DNA from: Archaeoglobales archaeon
GTDB lineage: Archaea > Halobacteriota > Archaeoglobi > Archaeoglobales > Archaeoglobaceae
DNA: 32,231 bases
NCBI GenBank assembly: GCA_003662995.1
Contig: QMZC01000021.1
Span: 1 to 32,231, forward strand
Direction: 5' to 3'
The position numbers and the translations under genes were made by a program. Positions 1 to 8,057 of this stretch are shown piece by piece. The notes beneath the pieces were generated by a model. It was not told the origin of the DNA and made no database searches. It worked only from the letters and a program-made list of their open reading frames with translations. Numbering within the stretch: position 1 is the first letter of the stretch; every line of letters begins with the position of its first letter.

Positions 1-380
1 AGTTCGTTTATGCGGAAAGAATGCACGACTTTTCCAGTATCGTTGTCGAACAGTACAACTAAGACTTCCTTTGTCGCTGGTGAGGTGCCGACGAAGACTG
101 TAAGCGGGATTACGCCACCTTCCGGCTTCATCAATCCGATATCTGTTAAAACGAGTGCAGCGAGCTCGATGAATATGTCTTCAAACAGCCTCATTTTTGC
201 CTCGACTTCATCAACCGCATAGTGTTGTTTTAGCTTTTCAATAAACTGCGAATCCTGATGAGCTTCGATCAGGGAAAACTGATGCCATTCGTCAAATACG
301 CTTATTAGCAAATCATCGGGAAAATTTTGGCTCAACCTCTCCTTAAGCCTTTCAAGGATTTCTTTTCCTGAAGTTTGCAT
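1..380 (-). CDS. Unknown protein, C-terminus beyond the window edge
   Basis: The minus strand is open from an ATG at 380 to the left edge, giving 126 residues without a stop. I do not recognise the family. The visible part is an acidic, mostly helical N-terminal half (about residues 1-80), then a beta-rich stretch with GGVIPLTVFVGTSP and a run of hydrophobic strands. The ATG lies close behind GGTGAA. It overlaps the end of the upstream gene by 29 nt, which argues for one translationally coupled minus-strand operon. No signal peptide, membrane segment or catalytic motif is visible. Confidence 0.75.
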   Translation of the reverse strand, partial: MQTSGKEILERLKERLSQNFPDDLLISVFDEWHQFSLIEAHQDSQFIEKLKQHYAVDEVEAKMRLFEDIFIELAALVLTDIGLMKPEGGVIPLTVFVGTSPATKEVLVVLFDNDTGKVVHSFRINE

Positions 381-747
381 AAATTTCACCTACTCTTTTT
401 CTTCGCTCTAGGTCATTTAAGACAATCCCTGTGTTTAGAGCGTATTTTTTGTTTTTATACTCATACGGGATTTCCACTAACCCGCTTCGAGTAACGAGGT
501 ATATCATTGTTCTTATATCATCTTTTTCTTTGATCACTCTTTTGATGTAGCTACCTTCGAGAACATCTACAACAAACTTCTTATCCACGAATCCACTAAC
601 GTCGATCTTGTTAATTGTTTCCCTTGACAGCATCCAGGTTGGAGTCCAACTACCTTTGGTGTACGCAAGCTCCATCTTCAGCTCGTTGCCTGAGCGGTAG
701 AAGAAGCTCATATGTTTTAACACAAGCTGCTTAAGAACAGTTAACAT
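352..747 (-). CDS. Unknown small basic protein, 131 residues
   Basis: An ATG at 747 is preceded by GGAGGG at good spacing, so the start is well supported. The protein is basic, with no transmembrane segment and no motif I can name. The C-terminus is rich in Arg and Lys (ERRKRVGEIYANFRKRNP), which could contact nucleic acid, but that is only an inference from charge. Its end overlaps the next minus-strand gene by 29 nt. The VWA-domain gene ends upstream at 2237 to 819, so this gene probably belongs to the same transcript. Confidence 0.7.
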   Translation of the reverse strand: MLTVLKQLVLKHMSFFYRSGNELKMELAYTKGSWTPTWMLSRETINKIDVSGFVDKKFVVDVLEGSYIKRVIKEKDDIRTMIYLVTRSGLVEIPYEYKNKKYALNTGIVLNDLERRKRVGEIYANFRKRNP

Positions 748-818
748 AACAACCCTCCAACAAGGTCTTAGGACAGAAATCCTCGGGGATTAAAAATTCA
801 AGTTAAAAATAAAACTAA

Positions 819-2237
819 TCAAACTAACTTCTGGAAAATTGCTTCCGCTGTATCTGAATCGACTCTACCGTTTAAAGCCAGCACCTCATTACAGAATTGC
901 CTCATAACCATAGGAATGCCACTTATCAACACTCCAACAACGCTTACGTTTCTCTGCTTTTTGAACTCATTGAACTTCTCAAGGAACTCCTGCTGAATGT
1001 TGCATTCGCCATCTGAAATAAACAGCACATCTGCTTTCGTGAAATCTCTTTTCTGCTCAATTATCCTCATAACCTCTCTAAGCGGTAGCTCGTAGTTTGT
1101 CCCACCGCTCGCTCCTATTTTTATGATCTCCAGCACTTCTTCAGGCTTTGGTGGCTTTTTGAAGACTTTAACGTATTTTATCCTGGCATCGAATGCTACG
1201 AAAGCCCATGGACGTTTATCCTTCACGGCAAGGTCTGCGGTGGCGAGCGAGACAGCCTTAGCCCACTGCTCTTTCTCCCCAGCCATCGAGCCCGATAAAT
1301 CCAGAGAGATTACTACTGGGCCTTTGGCCTCTTTTTCCCTTCTCTTTAGATCGTAGTGCAGGAGTTTGCCTTCGTGGTAGTCTTTGCAGAAAATTAGTTT
1401 GTATTTCCTAAGCTTTAGAACCTCTGAAGGCAGCAGTCTTTCGATTTCCCTACCCATTGCAATGTTGTGCAGTTCAAGCCTGCTTTTCCTTGGTTTAGCC
1501 TTTGCCGTTGATTTGAGCAGATTCCTCATCCTTCCAAGCAGCTCGACCATCTTTTTTACGTGCTGGTTGTTTTTCAGCTCTACAGCAAGCTTTATCGCTG
1601 TTTCAGGATCCACCTCTATGGGCTGTCCGGGCTCGCTTCCAAATCCCAGCGCTGCTATGGCACTCTGCACTTCCTCAAACTCCTGCTGGGCTTTTCTTAC
1701 AGCAACGCTAGCAGTTCCTTGCGTTACAATGCCTTGTAACGCTTCAGCGTACTGCTCGATTTGCTGAATAGTCTGCTTAAACTCACGCTTACCTGCATTA
1801 GGCAACTGATTTCTTAGCTGTTGAATCTTTTCAGTGTGCTCTTTTATCTCTTCAAGCTTGTTTTTCAGCTCCTCATAGAGCTTATCTATAAGAATTATGG
1901 TTGCTATCGCAGAATTTACATCGTCAAGAATAGTTGTCTCCTTTAACTCATTAAAAGTGTCAGTATTCATAACCTTCTCAAGCACACGCTTGTTTACTCT
2001 GAACTCCGGGGCTATCTGGCTGTCATCCAAGAATTGTGGGTTGGGCTTGTAAAAAATGCTGAACGTGTCAATGATAAGCGGTGGGAGCTGTGGTATGAAC
2101 CCCTCAACTTTCTCCTTAACTTTCTCTGTTAGCCTGTCTTTGTGCCTGCCGAATAGGAGATCGTCAAGGTTGTCTCTCTTTATAGTATACGGTACCTTCT
2201 CGTATACCTCTAATAGAGAATTAAGAATACCTCTCAC
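819..2237 (-). CDS. VWA-domain (CoxE/ViaA-like) protein, 472 residues
   Basis: The C-terminal third is a von Willebrand factor A domain with a full MIDAS metal site: DLSGSM with D313, S315 and S317, a GGTNYELPL loop that supplies the threonine, and a later SDGEC aspartate. Residues 1-300 are largely helical, with a coiled-coil-like, Glu/Lys-rich stretch around residues 110-190. This matches the CoxE/ViaA type of VWA protein, which works as an adaptor for a MoxR-family AAA+ ATPase. A MoxR ATPase lies about 1.8 kb upstream in the same direction (4021-5127). The start is GTG with GGAG about ten bases upstream. A role in metal-dependent substrate binding and remodelling by the pair is inferred; the client is unknown. 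Confidence 0.88.
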   Translation of the reverse strand: MRGILNSLLEVYEKVPYTIKRDNLDDLLFGRHKDRLTEKVKEKVEGFIPQLPPLIIDTFSIFYKPNPQFLDDSQIAPEFRVNKRVLEKVMNTDTFNELKETTILDDVNSAIATIILIDKLYEELKNKLEEIKEHTEKIQQLRNQLPNAGKREFKQTIQQIEQYAEALQGIVTQGTASVAVRKAQQEFEEVQSAIAALGFGSEPGQPIEVDPETAIKLAVELKNNQHVKKMVELLGRMRNLLKSTAKAKPRKSRLELHNIAMGREIERLLPSEVLKLRKYKLIFCKDYHEGKLLHYDLKRREKEAKGPVVISLDLSGSMAGEKEQWAKAVSLATADLAVKDKRPWAFVAFDARIKYVKVFKKPPKPEEVLEIIKIGASGGTNYELPLREVMRIIEQKRDFTKADVLFISDGECNIQQEFLEKFNEFKKQRNVSVVGVLISGIPMVMRQFCNEVLALNGRVDSDTAEAIFQKLV

Positions 2238-2261
2238 AGTATCAACTCCAAAAGAATTTAA

Positions 2262-2771
2262 CTAAATCAGCTGTGCAAGAAGTTCCTGACCGATCTCTTC
2301 AAGAACTTCTCTAAGATTTCCCGGAGTTACAATCCTCACAGGCACGGCATCGAAAGGGTTGAAATCTTCATCGCTTATCCAGCCAACTTCAATCGCTCCG
2401 AGCTTTATGAAAAGCTTTTCAATATTATCCCAGCTCGCTAAATGCCAGCAGATGCAGCTGAGATATATCCATTCACCATTGTTGTAAAGCTCATAGCCTT
2501 TGTGCATCTCACATCTCCCAGCGAGGTAATTCATGCATACATCATTACTTCTGGGCTCCGGCAATTCTATCAGCTTTGCAACGAGGGGATGCTTCTCCTT
2601 AAGTATTCTATCTCTTCCCTTCACCGGAATCTCTGTCTCACTTCTAATTCTCTGCCAGTCATCGTGAAATTCCGCAAGGTCGTCCAGCACGTATTTGGCT
2701 ATTTTAACTGCCAGCTTTGCCTCGTCCTCGCTTCCAAATCTTGCTTTAAGGTAAAAAGTAGCTTCTCCCAC
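2262..2771 (-). CDS. Unknown cysteine-containing protein, 169 residues
   Basis: A GTG start at 2771 sits six bases behind CGGAGGCG. The protein has a cluster of cysteines and a histidine in the middle (CMNYLAGRCEMH at about 80-91, then CICWH at about 105-109) that could bind zinc or a metal, flanked by acidic helices. I do not recognise the family. It lies between the VWA gene, only 24 nt downstream, and a group of small genes, so it is probably co-transcribed with the MoxR/VWA pair and is a candidate partner or client. Confidence 0.7.
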   Translation of the reverse strand: MGEATFYLKARFGSEDEAKLAVKIAKYVLDDLAEFHDDWQRIRSETEIPVKGRDRILKEKHPLVAKLIELPEPRSNDVCMNYLAGRCEMHKGYELYNNGEWIYLSCICWHLASWDNIEKLFIKLGAIEVGWISDEDFNPFDAVPVRIVTPGNLREVLEEIGQELLAQLI

Positions 2772-2869
2772 AAAACCGCCTCCGGCTGTTCAGAGTAAAA
2801 TGAGTATCAGACCAGAGCCATTGAGTCCTCTATTAGAACAGTAGTTGACGAAGAGATTCATATTTGAAA

Positions 2870-3187
2870 TTAATACTCGCTTGCTAGCAGGAATGTCAGC
2901 GTATACCGCGTCTTCACTTTTTGACCGAGCTGCTCGCTTAAAGCTTCGGCGCTTCCATAGTCGTCTAGGATAGCATACACCTTCTCCTTGATTTTTCCGA
3001 ACGGTACTCTTAACGTTCTTCCTTCGTCTTCCAGCTGCTCTTCATCCGCTTCTGGATCAAAGATTACCCAGTCCGTCTTTGGATAGATCTTTGACAAGGC
3101 TATTCGCATTATCTCAGCCTGCACATCCGGATTAAGATTTGCAAATCCGGCTGTCCTCAAAATAACAAATCCACTCAAGGATGTCAC
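2870..3187 (-). CDS. Unknown small acidic protein, 105 residues
   Basis: The start is a GTG at 3187 that overlaps the stop of the gene before it as GTGA, a typical sign of translational coupling. The product is acidic with alternating strands and helices, has no cysteine or catalytic motif, and is not a family I recognise. It reads like a conserved hypothetical of an archaeal element. The coupling matters because it shows that the frame ending at 3184 is really translated. Confidence 0.65.
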   Translation of the reverse strand: MTSLSGFVILRTAGFANLNPDVQAEIMRIALSKIYPKTDWVIFDPEADEEQLEDEGRTLRVPFGKIKEKVYAILDDYGSAEALSEQLGQKVKTRYTLTFLLASEY

Positions 3188-3448
3188 CTTTTCAAAACAA
3201 CCCCAAATCCCAGCTCCTTCAAAGCCTCTACAGCCTCCTCAACACTGCTGAACAGATATGCGTCGCTATCGTCTTTCAGCGCTCTCACCGTATCCCCATT
3301 TATGAAGAACACATGCAAGCCCTGACCTTTGTATCTGTTTACAATCCCCTGTTCCCCTCCAGCGCTCCCACGAGATTCTGCTGCCGTCTTTCCCGTACTT
3401 CAACACAAACCGTCTGGAAAAACATGATACGTCCACCTTGTAGCGCAT
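3184..3448 (-). pseudogene. Small gene split by a one-base frameshift
   Basis: The frame from the ATG at 3448 gives a plausible N-terminus (MRYKVDVSCFSRRFVLKYG) and then runs into a stop after 60 residues. From about 3350 a second frame gives a clearly protein-like C-terminus (NRYKGQGLHVFFINGDTV, ending FGVVLKR) and stops at 3184 in a GTGA overlap with the next gene. Removing a single G from one of two GGGG runs (minus-strand complement of 3346-3349 or 3354-3357) joins both into one protein of about 87 residues. Either the base is a sequencing error, the gene is freshly broken, or the ribosome shifts at the G runs. The function is unknown. Confidence 0.7.
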
Positions 3449-3506
3449 AAAAACAACCCCTGCTCCTTAAAAACCTAAAATGCTTAAATGAGAAGAAATC
3501 TAAAAC

Positions 3507-3758
3507 TCAAGTCTTCTTTCCAGAAAACTCGTAATACCTCCTGAGGAACTCCTCCAGTTCCATCTGCAAATCCTCTCTGATTATTTTTCGCAGCAAACCT
3601 CTTGGTATCTCTCTGTTTCCATGAACGGGGACTGTCGTAACCCTGCCGTCATCAGCTTTCAACCTTACGTGTGAGCCTTTCATCCTCACGGGTTTAAAAC
3701 CGAGTTCTTCAAGGAATTTGATTAGATCTTTTGCCTTGATTAATGGAAGCTTTGCCAT
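3507..3758 (-). CDS. hicA: HicA-family mRNA interferase toxin
   Basis: The product of about 83 residues has the dsRBD-like HicA fold, with KDLIKFLEELGF at the N-terminus and the GSH motif carrying the catalytic histidine (H30 from the chosen ATG). HicA toxins cleave mRNA until they are blocked by HicB. I chose the ATG at 3758 because GAGGTCG lies just upstream; a TTG four codons earlier is possible but has no binding site. It overlaps the 3' end of the HicB gene by 50 nt, so antitoxin comes first and toxin second. The C-terminus has the usual long amphipathic helix, so the toxin looks intact. Confidence 0.88.
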   Translation of the reverse strand: MAKLPLIKAKDLIKFLEELGFKPVRMKGSHVRLKADDGRVTTVPVHGNREIPRGLLRKIIREDLQMELEEFLRRYYEFSGKKT

Positions 3759-3987
3759 ATTCGACCTCAACCTCTCTGTAACCCACGAATTTTACTGCTC
3801 TATCTATCCCCTCCTCTTCCAGACACATTTCTATGACTTCCCTTATGTTATCCATAGCCTCCTCAATTGTTCCGCCGTACGTATGACAGCCTTTAAAGAG
3901 GGGGCAGCTAACGATGTAATAGCCGTCCTCGTCAACCTCGACTATTACCGGGAAGCGGAGCCTAGCTTCACTCGTTTTTTGCACCAT
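3709..3987 (-). CDS. hicB: HicB-family antitoxin
   Basis: The product has the degenerate RNase-H-like fold of HicB: FPVIVEVDEDGYYIVSCP, then GCHTYGGTIEEAMDNIREVIE. This family neutralises HicA by masking its active site. I chose the ATG at 3987 because AAGGTGA lies at good spacing; a TTG at 4011 would add eight residues but would place that binding site inside the gene. The C-terminal tail after residue 75 is short and has no obvious ribbon-helix-helix DNA-binding domain, so autoregulation by this protein alone is doubtful. It is encoded just downstream of the MoxR gene. Confidence 0.87.
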   Translation of the reverse strand: MVQKTSEARLRFPVIVEVDEDGYYIVSCPLFKGCHTYGGTIEEAMDNIREVIEMCLEEEGIDRAVKFVGYREVEVEYGKASINQGKRSNQIP

Positions 3988-4020
3988 CACAAATATTTCA
4001 CCTTTACTCAATATAAGCTT

Positions 4021-5127
4021 TTAGAACATCTTATCTAGCATGCTCACCTTCAAAGACTGTATTTCATCGAGGATCTCATCCAGCTCAGCAGTATCTTTTC
4101 CACTGCTCAAAGCCATCTTGCTCAACTCTTTGATTTCATTCTCAATAACTTTCAGCTTTGCCATGATCTCCTGAACTTCCGCTGGATCAATCTTGCTTTG
4201 TAATTTACTTGTGTAATCGTTGATTATATCCCTGTACTCCATCACCTTTCTCGCAAATGGGTCAACGACATCCATGATTACTGATCTAACAATTCTCACT
4301 TGCTCTGGAGAATCCCACATTATGTACTGGAGAACTCTTAGATCGTCAGTTGTTGCGACACTTCTAACGTGGAAGAATGCATGAGCTTTAACAACAGCTA
4401 TTGCTTGCTTGAAACGCCTATCGCTCACAATTATTCCGTTTTCTCTGAAATTTCTCCTCAGCTCAACTATGATTGGCAGTATGGGACTGATATCTACCTT
4501 AGCCACGTGTTCTTGCATTATTTTCAGCTCATCCTTTGTAATTCTAGTCTTCGGAGTGTACTCGTCATTTTTCTTTAGCATTTCTTCGAAATTCCCATCG
4601 TTCTTGATGTATTCCACAACGTACCTGATGAGTAACCTGTCGTAGAGTGCTGCCAGCTCCTTCTCATCCTCCGGCAGCTCGTTGCTCGCTGCAATGAGAG
4701 TGTTCAATGGTACTTTTACAATTCCGCCATCGTGATAAATTCTCTCATTGATTACTGACAGTAGAGAATTCAGAATCGCACTGTTGGCTTTGAATATCTC
4801 ATCTACAAATGCTATTTCAGCCTCTGGAAGTTTGTTTGCTGTGATGCGTTTGTACTCTCCCTTCTCCAACGCTGTCAAATCGATTGGGCCAAAGAGTTCT
4901 TCTGGCGCAGTGAACCTCGTAACAAGCCATTCGAAATATTTGGCATCAAAGTGAGAAGCTATAGCCCTCGCAATTGCGGACTTAGCAGTTCCAGGAGGAC
5001 CAAGGATATATACATGCTGTTTGCTCAAAACTGCCAGAATCAGGAGTTTTACAAGCTCTTCCCTCTCCTTAAAATATTCACACATCTCCAAAACGACATT
5101 CTGGAGTTTCCTACTCTCAACTCCCAT
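4021..5127 (-). CDS. MoxR-family AAA+ ATPase, 368 residues
   Basis: This is a typical MoxR/RavA-like AAA+ protein. Walker A is GPPGTAKS (residues 43-50), Walker B is IAFVDEIF (about 105-112), sensor 1 is N149 in AASNEL, and the YDR at 162-164 is in place for an arginine-finger or sensor role. A helical lid follows, and the C-terminus is coiled-coil-like (about 290-368). The ATG at 5127 sits behind GGAGGTG. MoxR ATPases act as hexameric remodelling machines with a VWA partner, and the partner is encoded at 819-2237. The two are separated by five small genes including HicAB, which is unusual, since these pairs are normally adjacent. Confidence 0.92.
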   Translation of the reverse strand: MGVESRKLQNVVLEMCEYFKEREELVKLLILAVLSKQHVYILGPPGTAKSAIARAIASHFDAKYFEWLVTRFTAPEELFGPIDLTALEKGEYKRITANKLPEAEIAFVDEIFKANSAILNSLLSVINERIYHDGGIVKVPLNTLIAASNELPEDEKELAALYDRLLIRYVVEYIKNDGNFEEMLKKNDEYTPKTRITKDELKIMQEHVAKVDISPILPIIVELRRNFRENGIIVSDRRFKQAIAVVKAHAFFHVRSVATTDDLRVLQYIMWDSPEQVRIVRSVIMDVVDPFARKVMEYRDIINDYTSKLQSKIDPAEVQEIMAKLKVIENEIKELSKMALSSGKDTAELDEILDEIQSLKVSMLDKMF

Positions 5128-5168
5128 TAAAACACCTCCAGAAGAGAGTGAATTCGTTAAACTCCAGA

Positions 5169-5452
5169 TTAGATTAAATTAGCTAGCAAAACCTTCTTTA
5201 CTGCTTCTTCTACAATATCGCTCCTAATCTCAAAATAAAGCGGCGCCCACCAACCATTGCCAGCATCCCATGCTATGAGCGAGATCTCATCGCTGATTTT
5301 GAACCTCCAAGCCCTTTCACATATTCTTCAGCACGTTCTATACTCGTTTTACGTCCAAACTTTGACAGTGTATTATCGAGTTCTGATTCCTCGATTTCAC
5401 TTTCTTTATTCCAGCCATCAATAACTTCTTCAACGGGTAAGAGCACAATCAC
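5169..5452 (-). pseudogene. Small gene split by a one-base frameshift, about 94 residues
   Basis: A GTG at 5452 lies six bases behind GGAGGA and opens MIVLLPVEEVIDGW, followed by an acidic middle. The frame fails after EEYVKGL, but the next frame continues as AWRFKISDEISLIAWDAG and ends at 5169 with VKKVLLANLI. Adding one G to the GGG complementary to 5312-5314 restores a single protein. The C-terminal part is rich in Trp and looks like a folded domain. The function is unknown. The tight spacing to its neighbours suggests it was part of the same operon as the MoxR gene. Confidence 0.65.
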
Positions 5453-5480
5453 TTCAACTCCTCCAAAAAATGAAGTTGGT

Positions 5481-6440
5481 TTAAGCAGTCGACTTAGCTT
5501 TAATTTCAACCTGTGAGTATTGTATCTGCCTTATTTTGTTTAGCAAACGCTCTGCTTTTTCGAGTAAGCTCGTCGTCCTGTTCAAGGACACTTTGAGCAT
5601 TTTAGTGTACTTCTCTGCCATTCTCGTCGCTTGCTCGATCTGCTTCGCAATTTCATCAACCTGCCTTACCTTGGAATCTTCAGAGTCAATTTTTAGCAGC
5701 CGTTCAATGGCCGAATTCAGAATCTCTTCTAAAGTATCCTCAACCTTTATCTCGAGCATTCTGCGGTGACGCGTTGTGTTTGCTATGGGAGCGTACCAGA
5801 TCTCTGTTCTGTTGCTAGGATCTATCTTCTTAATCTCCTCTACGATCTTGGAAAACCTCTCAATCCAGTAGAAATCATCGATAGGTACGAAGTATACTCC
5901 ACCGCTCGGCTTCAGCTTTACCCTATTGCAGCTGTCAAGGATTCTGTGGAGGATTTTTCTTACGTGCTCATCAGTATAGCAGTCCTTTTCCCTTTCAAAC
6001 CTGTCTAGAATTTCCTTCACAATATCTCTAACTACTGGATCTGCCGTTTTAAGGGAATAATTTACATTCCTGCTTTTCTCATCATATGCAATCTCTCCAA
6101 CAACATTGTAGCTCAACTTTTTGCCCTTCTTCCTCTTCTCCAGTACTATCTTCCTCGTAAGCCCTGTTTCCAGCGGTCTGAGCAGGAGGAACGTTTCAGA
6201 ATCTGCAAATTCGTCAATCTTCTTTTCTTTGTACTCAGAGCAAATCCGCTTGAAAGCATCGCCATGCTTTGGATCTACCGGTTTAAACCTCGAAAGTCCA
6301 TGCTTATCAAACCAAGCATGCAGCTTATCTTTATGCACAAGGGTTCTGCTAATCGTATACCAAACAGCATACCCTAACACATCTTTCTCATCATTCTCCA
6401 AAAATACAGCCTCAGATCCGCCAATTCTTAACCTCTGCAT
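5481..6440 (-). CDS. Unknown 319-residue protein, possibly DUF6744-like
   Basis: An ATG at 6440 is preceded by GAGGTGAT. The first 60 residues are compact, a central region (about 90-240) mixes strands and helices and includes PSGGVYFVPIDDFYWIERF, and the last 80 residues are a long Glu/Lys/Arg-rich coiled coil ending near the stop. The overall plan resembles proteins of archaeal mobile elements annotated as DUF6744, but I cannot confirm this. It overlaps the putative longer form of the following small gene and lies upstream of MoxR in the same direction, so it may provide a scaffold or substrate for that ATPase. Confidence 0.7.
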   Translation of the reverse strand: MQRLRIGGSEAVFLENDEKDVLGYAVWYTISRTLVHKDKLHAWFDKHGLSRFKPVDPKHGDAFKRICSEYKEKKIDEFADSETFLLLRPLETGLTRKIVLEKRKKGKKLSYNVVGEIAYDEKSRNVNYSLKTADPVVRDIVKEILDRFEREKDCYTDEHVRKILHRILDSCNRVKLKPSGGVYFVPIDDFYWIERFSKIVEEIKKIDPSNRTEIWYAPIANTTRHRRMLEIKVEDTLEEILNSAIERLLKIDSEDSKVRQVDEIAKQIEQATRMAEKYTKMLKVSLNRTTSLLEKAERLLNKIRQIQYSQVEIKAKSTA

Positions 6441-6511
6441 ATAATCACCTCAAAATCGAACAATTTCGCTAAAAATCAAAAATTTGGAAAAATAACACAA
6501 AATACAGCTAT

Positions 6512-7288
6512 TTAGCAGAGTTTTAGATTGAAGGGGCAGATTCTTCTAATCTTTTTCCAGCTCTCTTCAATACCTTTATACAGTATTCTGTTACTTCTAT
6601 CGTTTGAGCAGATTGCACAGCTTCCGTCTGCGTCGATACTCATGCTGGCAATCCCTTGTCTACATCTTCCAATACCTGTTATTTCGGCAACACAAGCATC
6701 TACTGCGACTTTCAGGCCTTGCTGTTTAACAAGCTCTATCGCATCGAGCCATGATTCTTTATCTATCCTTTGAATTGGTTTGAGTGCTAACAGGGTAATC
6801 GTATTTGCATACTTCCCTAATACGTCCAAAGCTCGCTTGAGTTCTTCTTTTGTTGTGATAATGTGATTTATCCAAACTTCGGCGACCTCGCTATAGGTTT
6901 TAGCTGCTGTGATCAGACTTTCCGGACTTCTCCAAGTTTGTTCGTGAACTGAGTCAAAACTTATTGCATACTTGCTAACACCATCAATTGGCTTGCATAT
7001 CGCTCCGTTAGTTGTTATTGAAACGATCTTGCCGGATTCAGCTAAAAAATTGATGAAATCGCAAATGTTTGGATGCAGCATCGGTTCTCCACCGCCAATA
7101 GCAACGGCTTTAACCCTGCTTGCGGCAACATCTTCGATTATCTTTTTAACCAGCTCTGGATTTTCCTCGCCTTTATAGTAACATTTTCGGCAGTTCAGAT
7201 TGCACTTTTTGGTTATCGAGAGATGAACAACCGCTGGACACCTCTTAAGCTGTTTTTCAGAGATTTTGGCAATCATGCTACCATTCAT
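6512..7288 (-). CDS. Radical SAM protein with a C-terminal cysteine-rich (twitch/SPASM-like) region
   Basis: The CxxxCxxC motif that binds the SAM-cleaving [4Fe-4S] cluster is CNLNCRKC (C29, C33, C36), and GGGEP at 65-69 is the SAM-binding motif. The last 70 residues carry further cysteines (CVAEITGIGRC, then CAICSN and two near the end), which suggests a second cluster as in twitch or SPASM maturases. Such enzymes often modify peptides or proteins, but the substrate here is unknown. I chose the ATG at 7288 behind GGAGG; it overlaps the end of the upstream gene by 11 nt, so the two are probably coupled and may act together. Confidence 0.87.
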   Translation of the reverse strand: MNGSMIAKISEKQLKRCPAVVHLSITKKCNLNCRKCYYKGEENPELVKKIIEDVAASRVKAVAIGGGEPMLHPNICDFINFLAESGKIVSITTNGAICKPIDGVSKYAISFDSVHEQTWRSPESLITAAKTYSEVAEVWINHIITTKEELKRALDVLGKYANTITLLALKPIQRIDKESWLDAIELVKQQGLKVAVDACVAEITGIGRCRQGIASMSIDADGSCAICSNDRSNRILYKGIEESWKKIRRICPFNLKLC

Positions 7289-7967
7289 CGGTGAGGTCCT
7301 CCAGCTTAACTCCAAGCACCTTAGCAAGCCTCTGTAAATGTCTTCTATAGTTTCCTCTCATACTTGCATCGTCTCGATACCAGTCCTGATTTGAATAATC
7401 GACCGTCATGCTCCTGCCGTTCGCTATTATGTAATCGCTGCAGTTGTGATCTCCGAACTTACCCCATACCACTCCTATCTCCAGTACGAAGTCTCTGAAC
7501 GATGGATTACTCTTCAGCCTCTCTCTAATCATTTCGATAGCTTTTCTAACTCCAGTAAGTCCAACTGGGAGCTTTCCTCTTACAATTTTAACTTTCTTGC
7601 CGCTTACAGTTGTGCATACTTTTACAGTCTTTCTCTCGTAAGGAGAATCGTATTTGAAAGCCAAGCCCTCTACCTTGTGCTTCTTCGCGTAAGGGCCCTT
7701 TGCAACCTTTCCGTATTCCTCTTTCGTGATTGGAACAGCATAATAGTCCGACTCGTATTCTTCCTCACTAATGATTGTACTTCCCCTATCCTCTATAACC
7801 TCGTATTGTTCACCTATTGAGAGTCTTACAATGTTTATTGCTCTAACAACATCGCTTTCGCAAACTCTCAGCACATCTTCCAGCATCTTTTCTACAGCAT
7901 CATAATCGAGAATGTGAGGATCTGCAGTACAATCAACCACATTAAGATCAAGATAATAAATCCTCAT
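7278..7967 (-). CDS. Unknown 229-residue protein coupled to a radical SAM enzyme
   Basis: The ATG at 7967 follows GGTGATAG; a GTG nine bases earlier is less likely. The protein begins MRIYYLDLNVVDC, has an acidic, Tyr-rich middle (EEEYESDYY) and a C-terminal half with conserved-looking HNCSDYIIANGR and WYRDDASMRGNYRRH. I recognise no family. Its stop (TAG at 7278) lies inside the start region of the radical SAM gene, a strong sign that both are made from one message. It could be a partner or substrate of that enzyme. It is the first gene after a perfect palindrome at 8013-8033. Confidence 0.7.
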   Translation of the reverse strand: MRIYYLDLNVVDCTADPHILDYDAVEKMLEDVLRVCESDVVRAINIVRLSIGEQYEVIEDRGSTIISEEEYESDYYAVPITKEEYGKVAKGPYAKKHKVEGLAFKYDSPYERKTVKVCTTVSGKKVKIVRGKLPVGLTGVRKAIEMIRERLKSNPSFRDFVLEIGVVWGKFGDHNCSDYIIANGRSMTVDYSNQDWYRDDASMRGNYRRHLQRLAKVLGVKLEDLTDEW

Positions 7968-8012
7968 ATCTATCACCAGCTTACTTTTTTAGGTATTTTA
8001 TCTACCTATTTG

Positions 8013-8033
8013 AGTATACTTAATAAGTATACT
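8013..8033. promoter_or_regulatory. Perfect 21-bp palindrome upstream of the radical SAM operon
   Basis: Two exact 10-bp arms, AGTATACTTA and TAAGTATACT, flank a single A, about 45 bp upstream of the ATG at 7967. It contains the octamer AGTATACT twice. Related palindromes lie at 14500-14507, at 28016-28031 and in the repeat at 12200-12251. A repressor operator overlapping the promoter is the simplest reading, but no protein is identified as its ligand. Confidence 0.6.
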
Positions 8034-8057
8034 TCTTCAAGTATTTTTTTCAGAAGT

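Noticed and set aside
10-222. Plus-strand reading frame at the left edge
   Set aside because: The minus strand holds a better partial gene with a binding site and overlap to its neighbour; the plus frame is its shadow.
6512-7288. Prokaryotic viperin
   Set aside because: The CxxxCxxC motif is similar, but the cysteine-rich C-terminus fits a twitch/SPASM-type enzyme, and the viperin-specific motifs are not visible.
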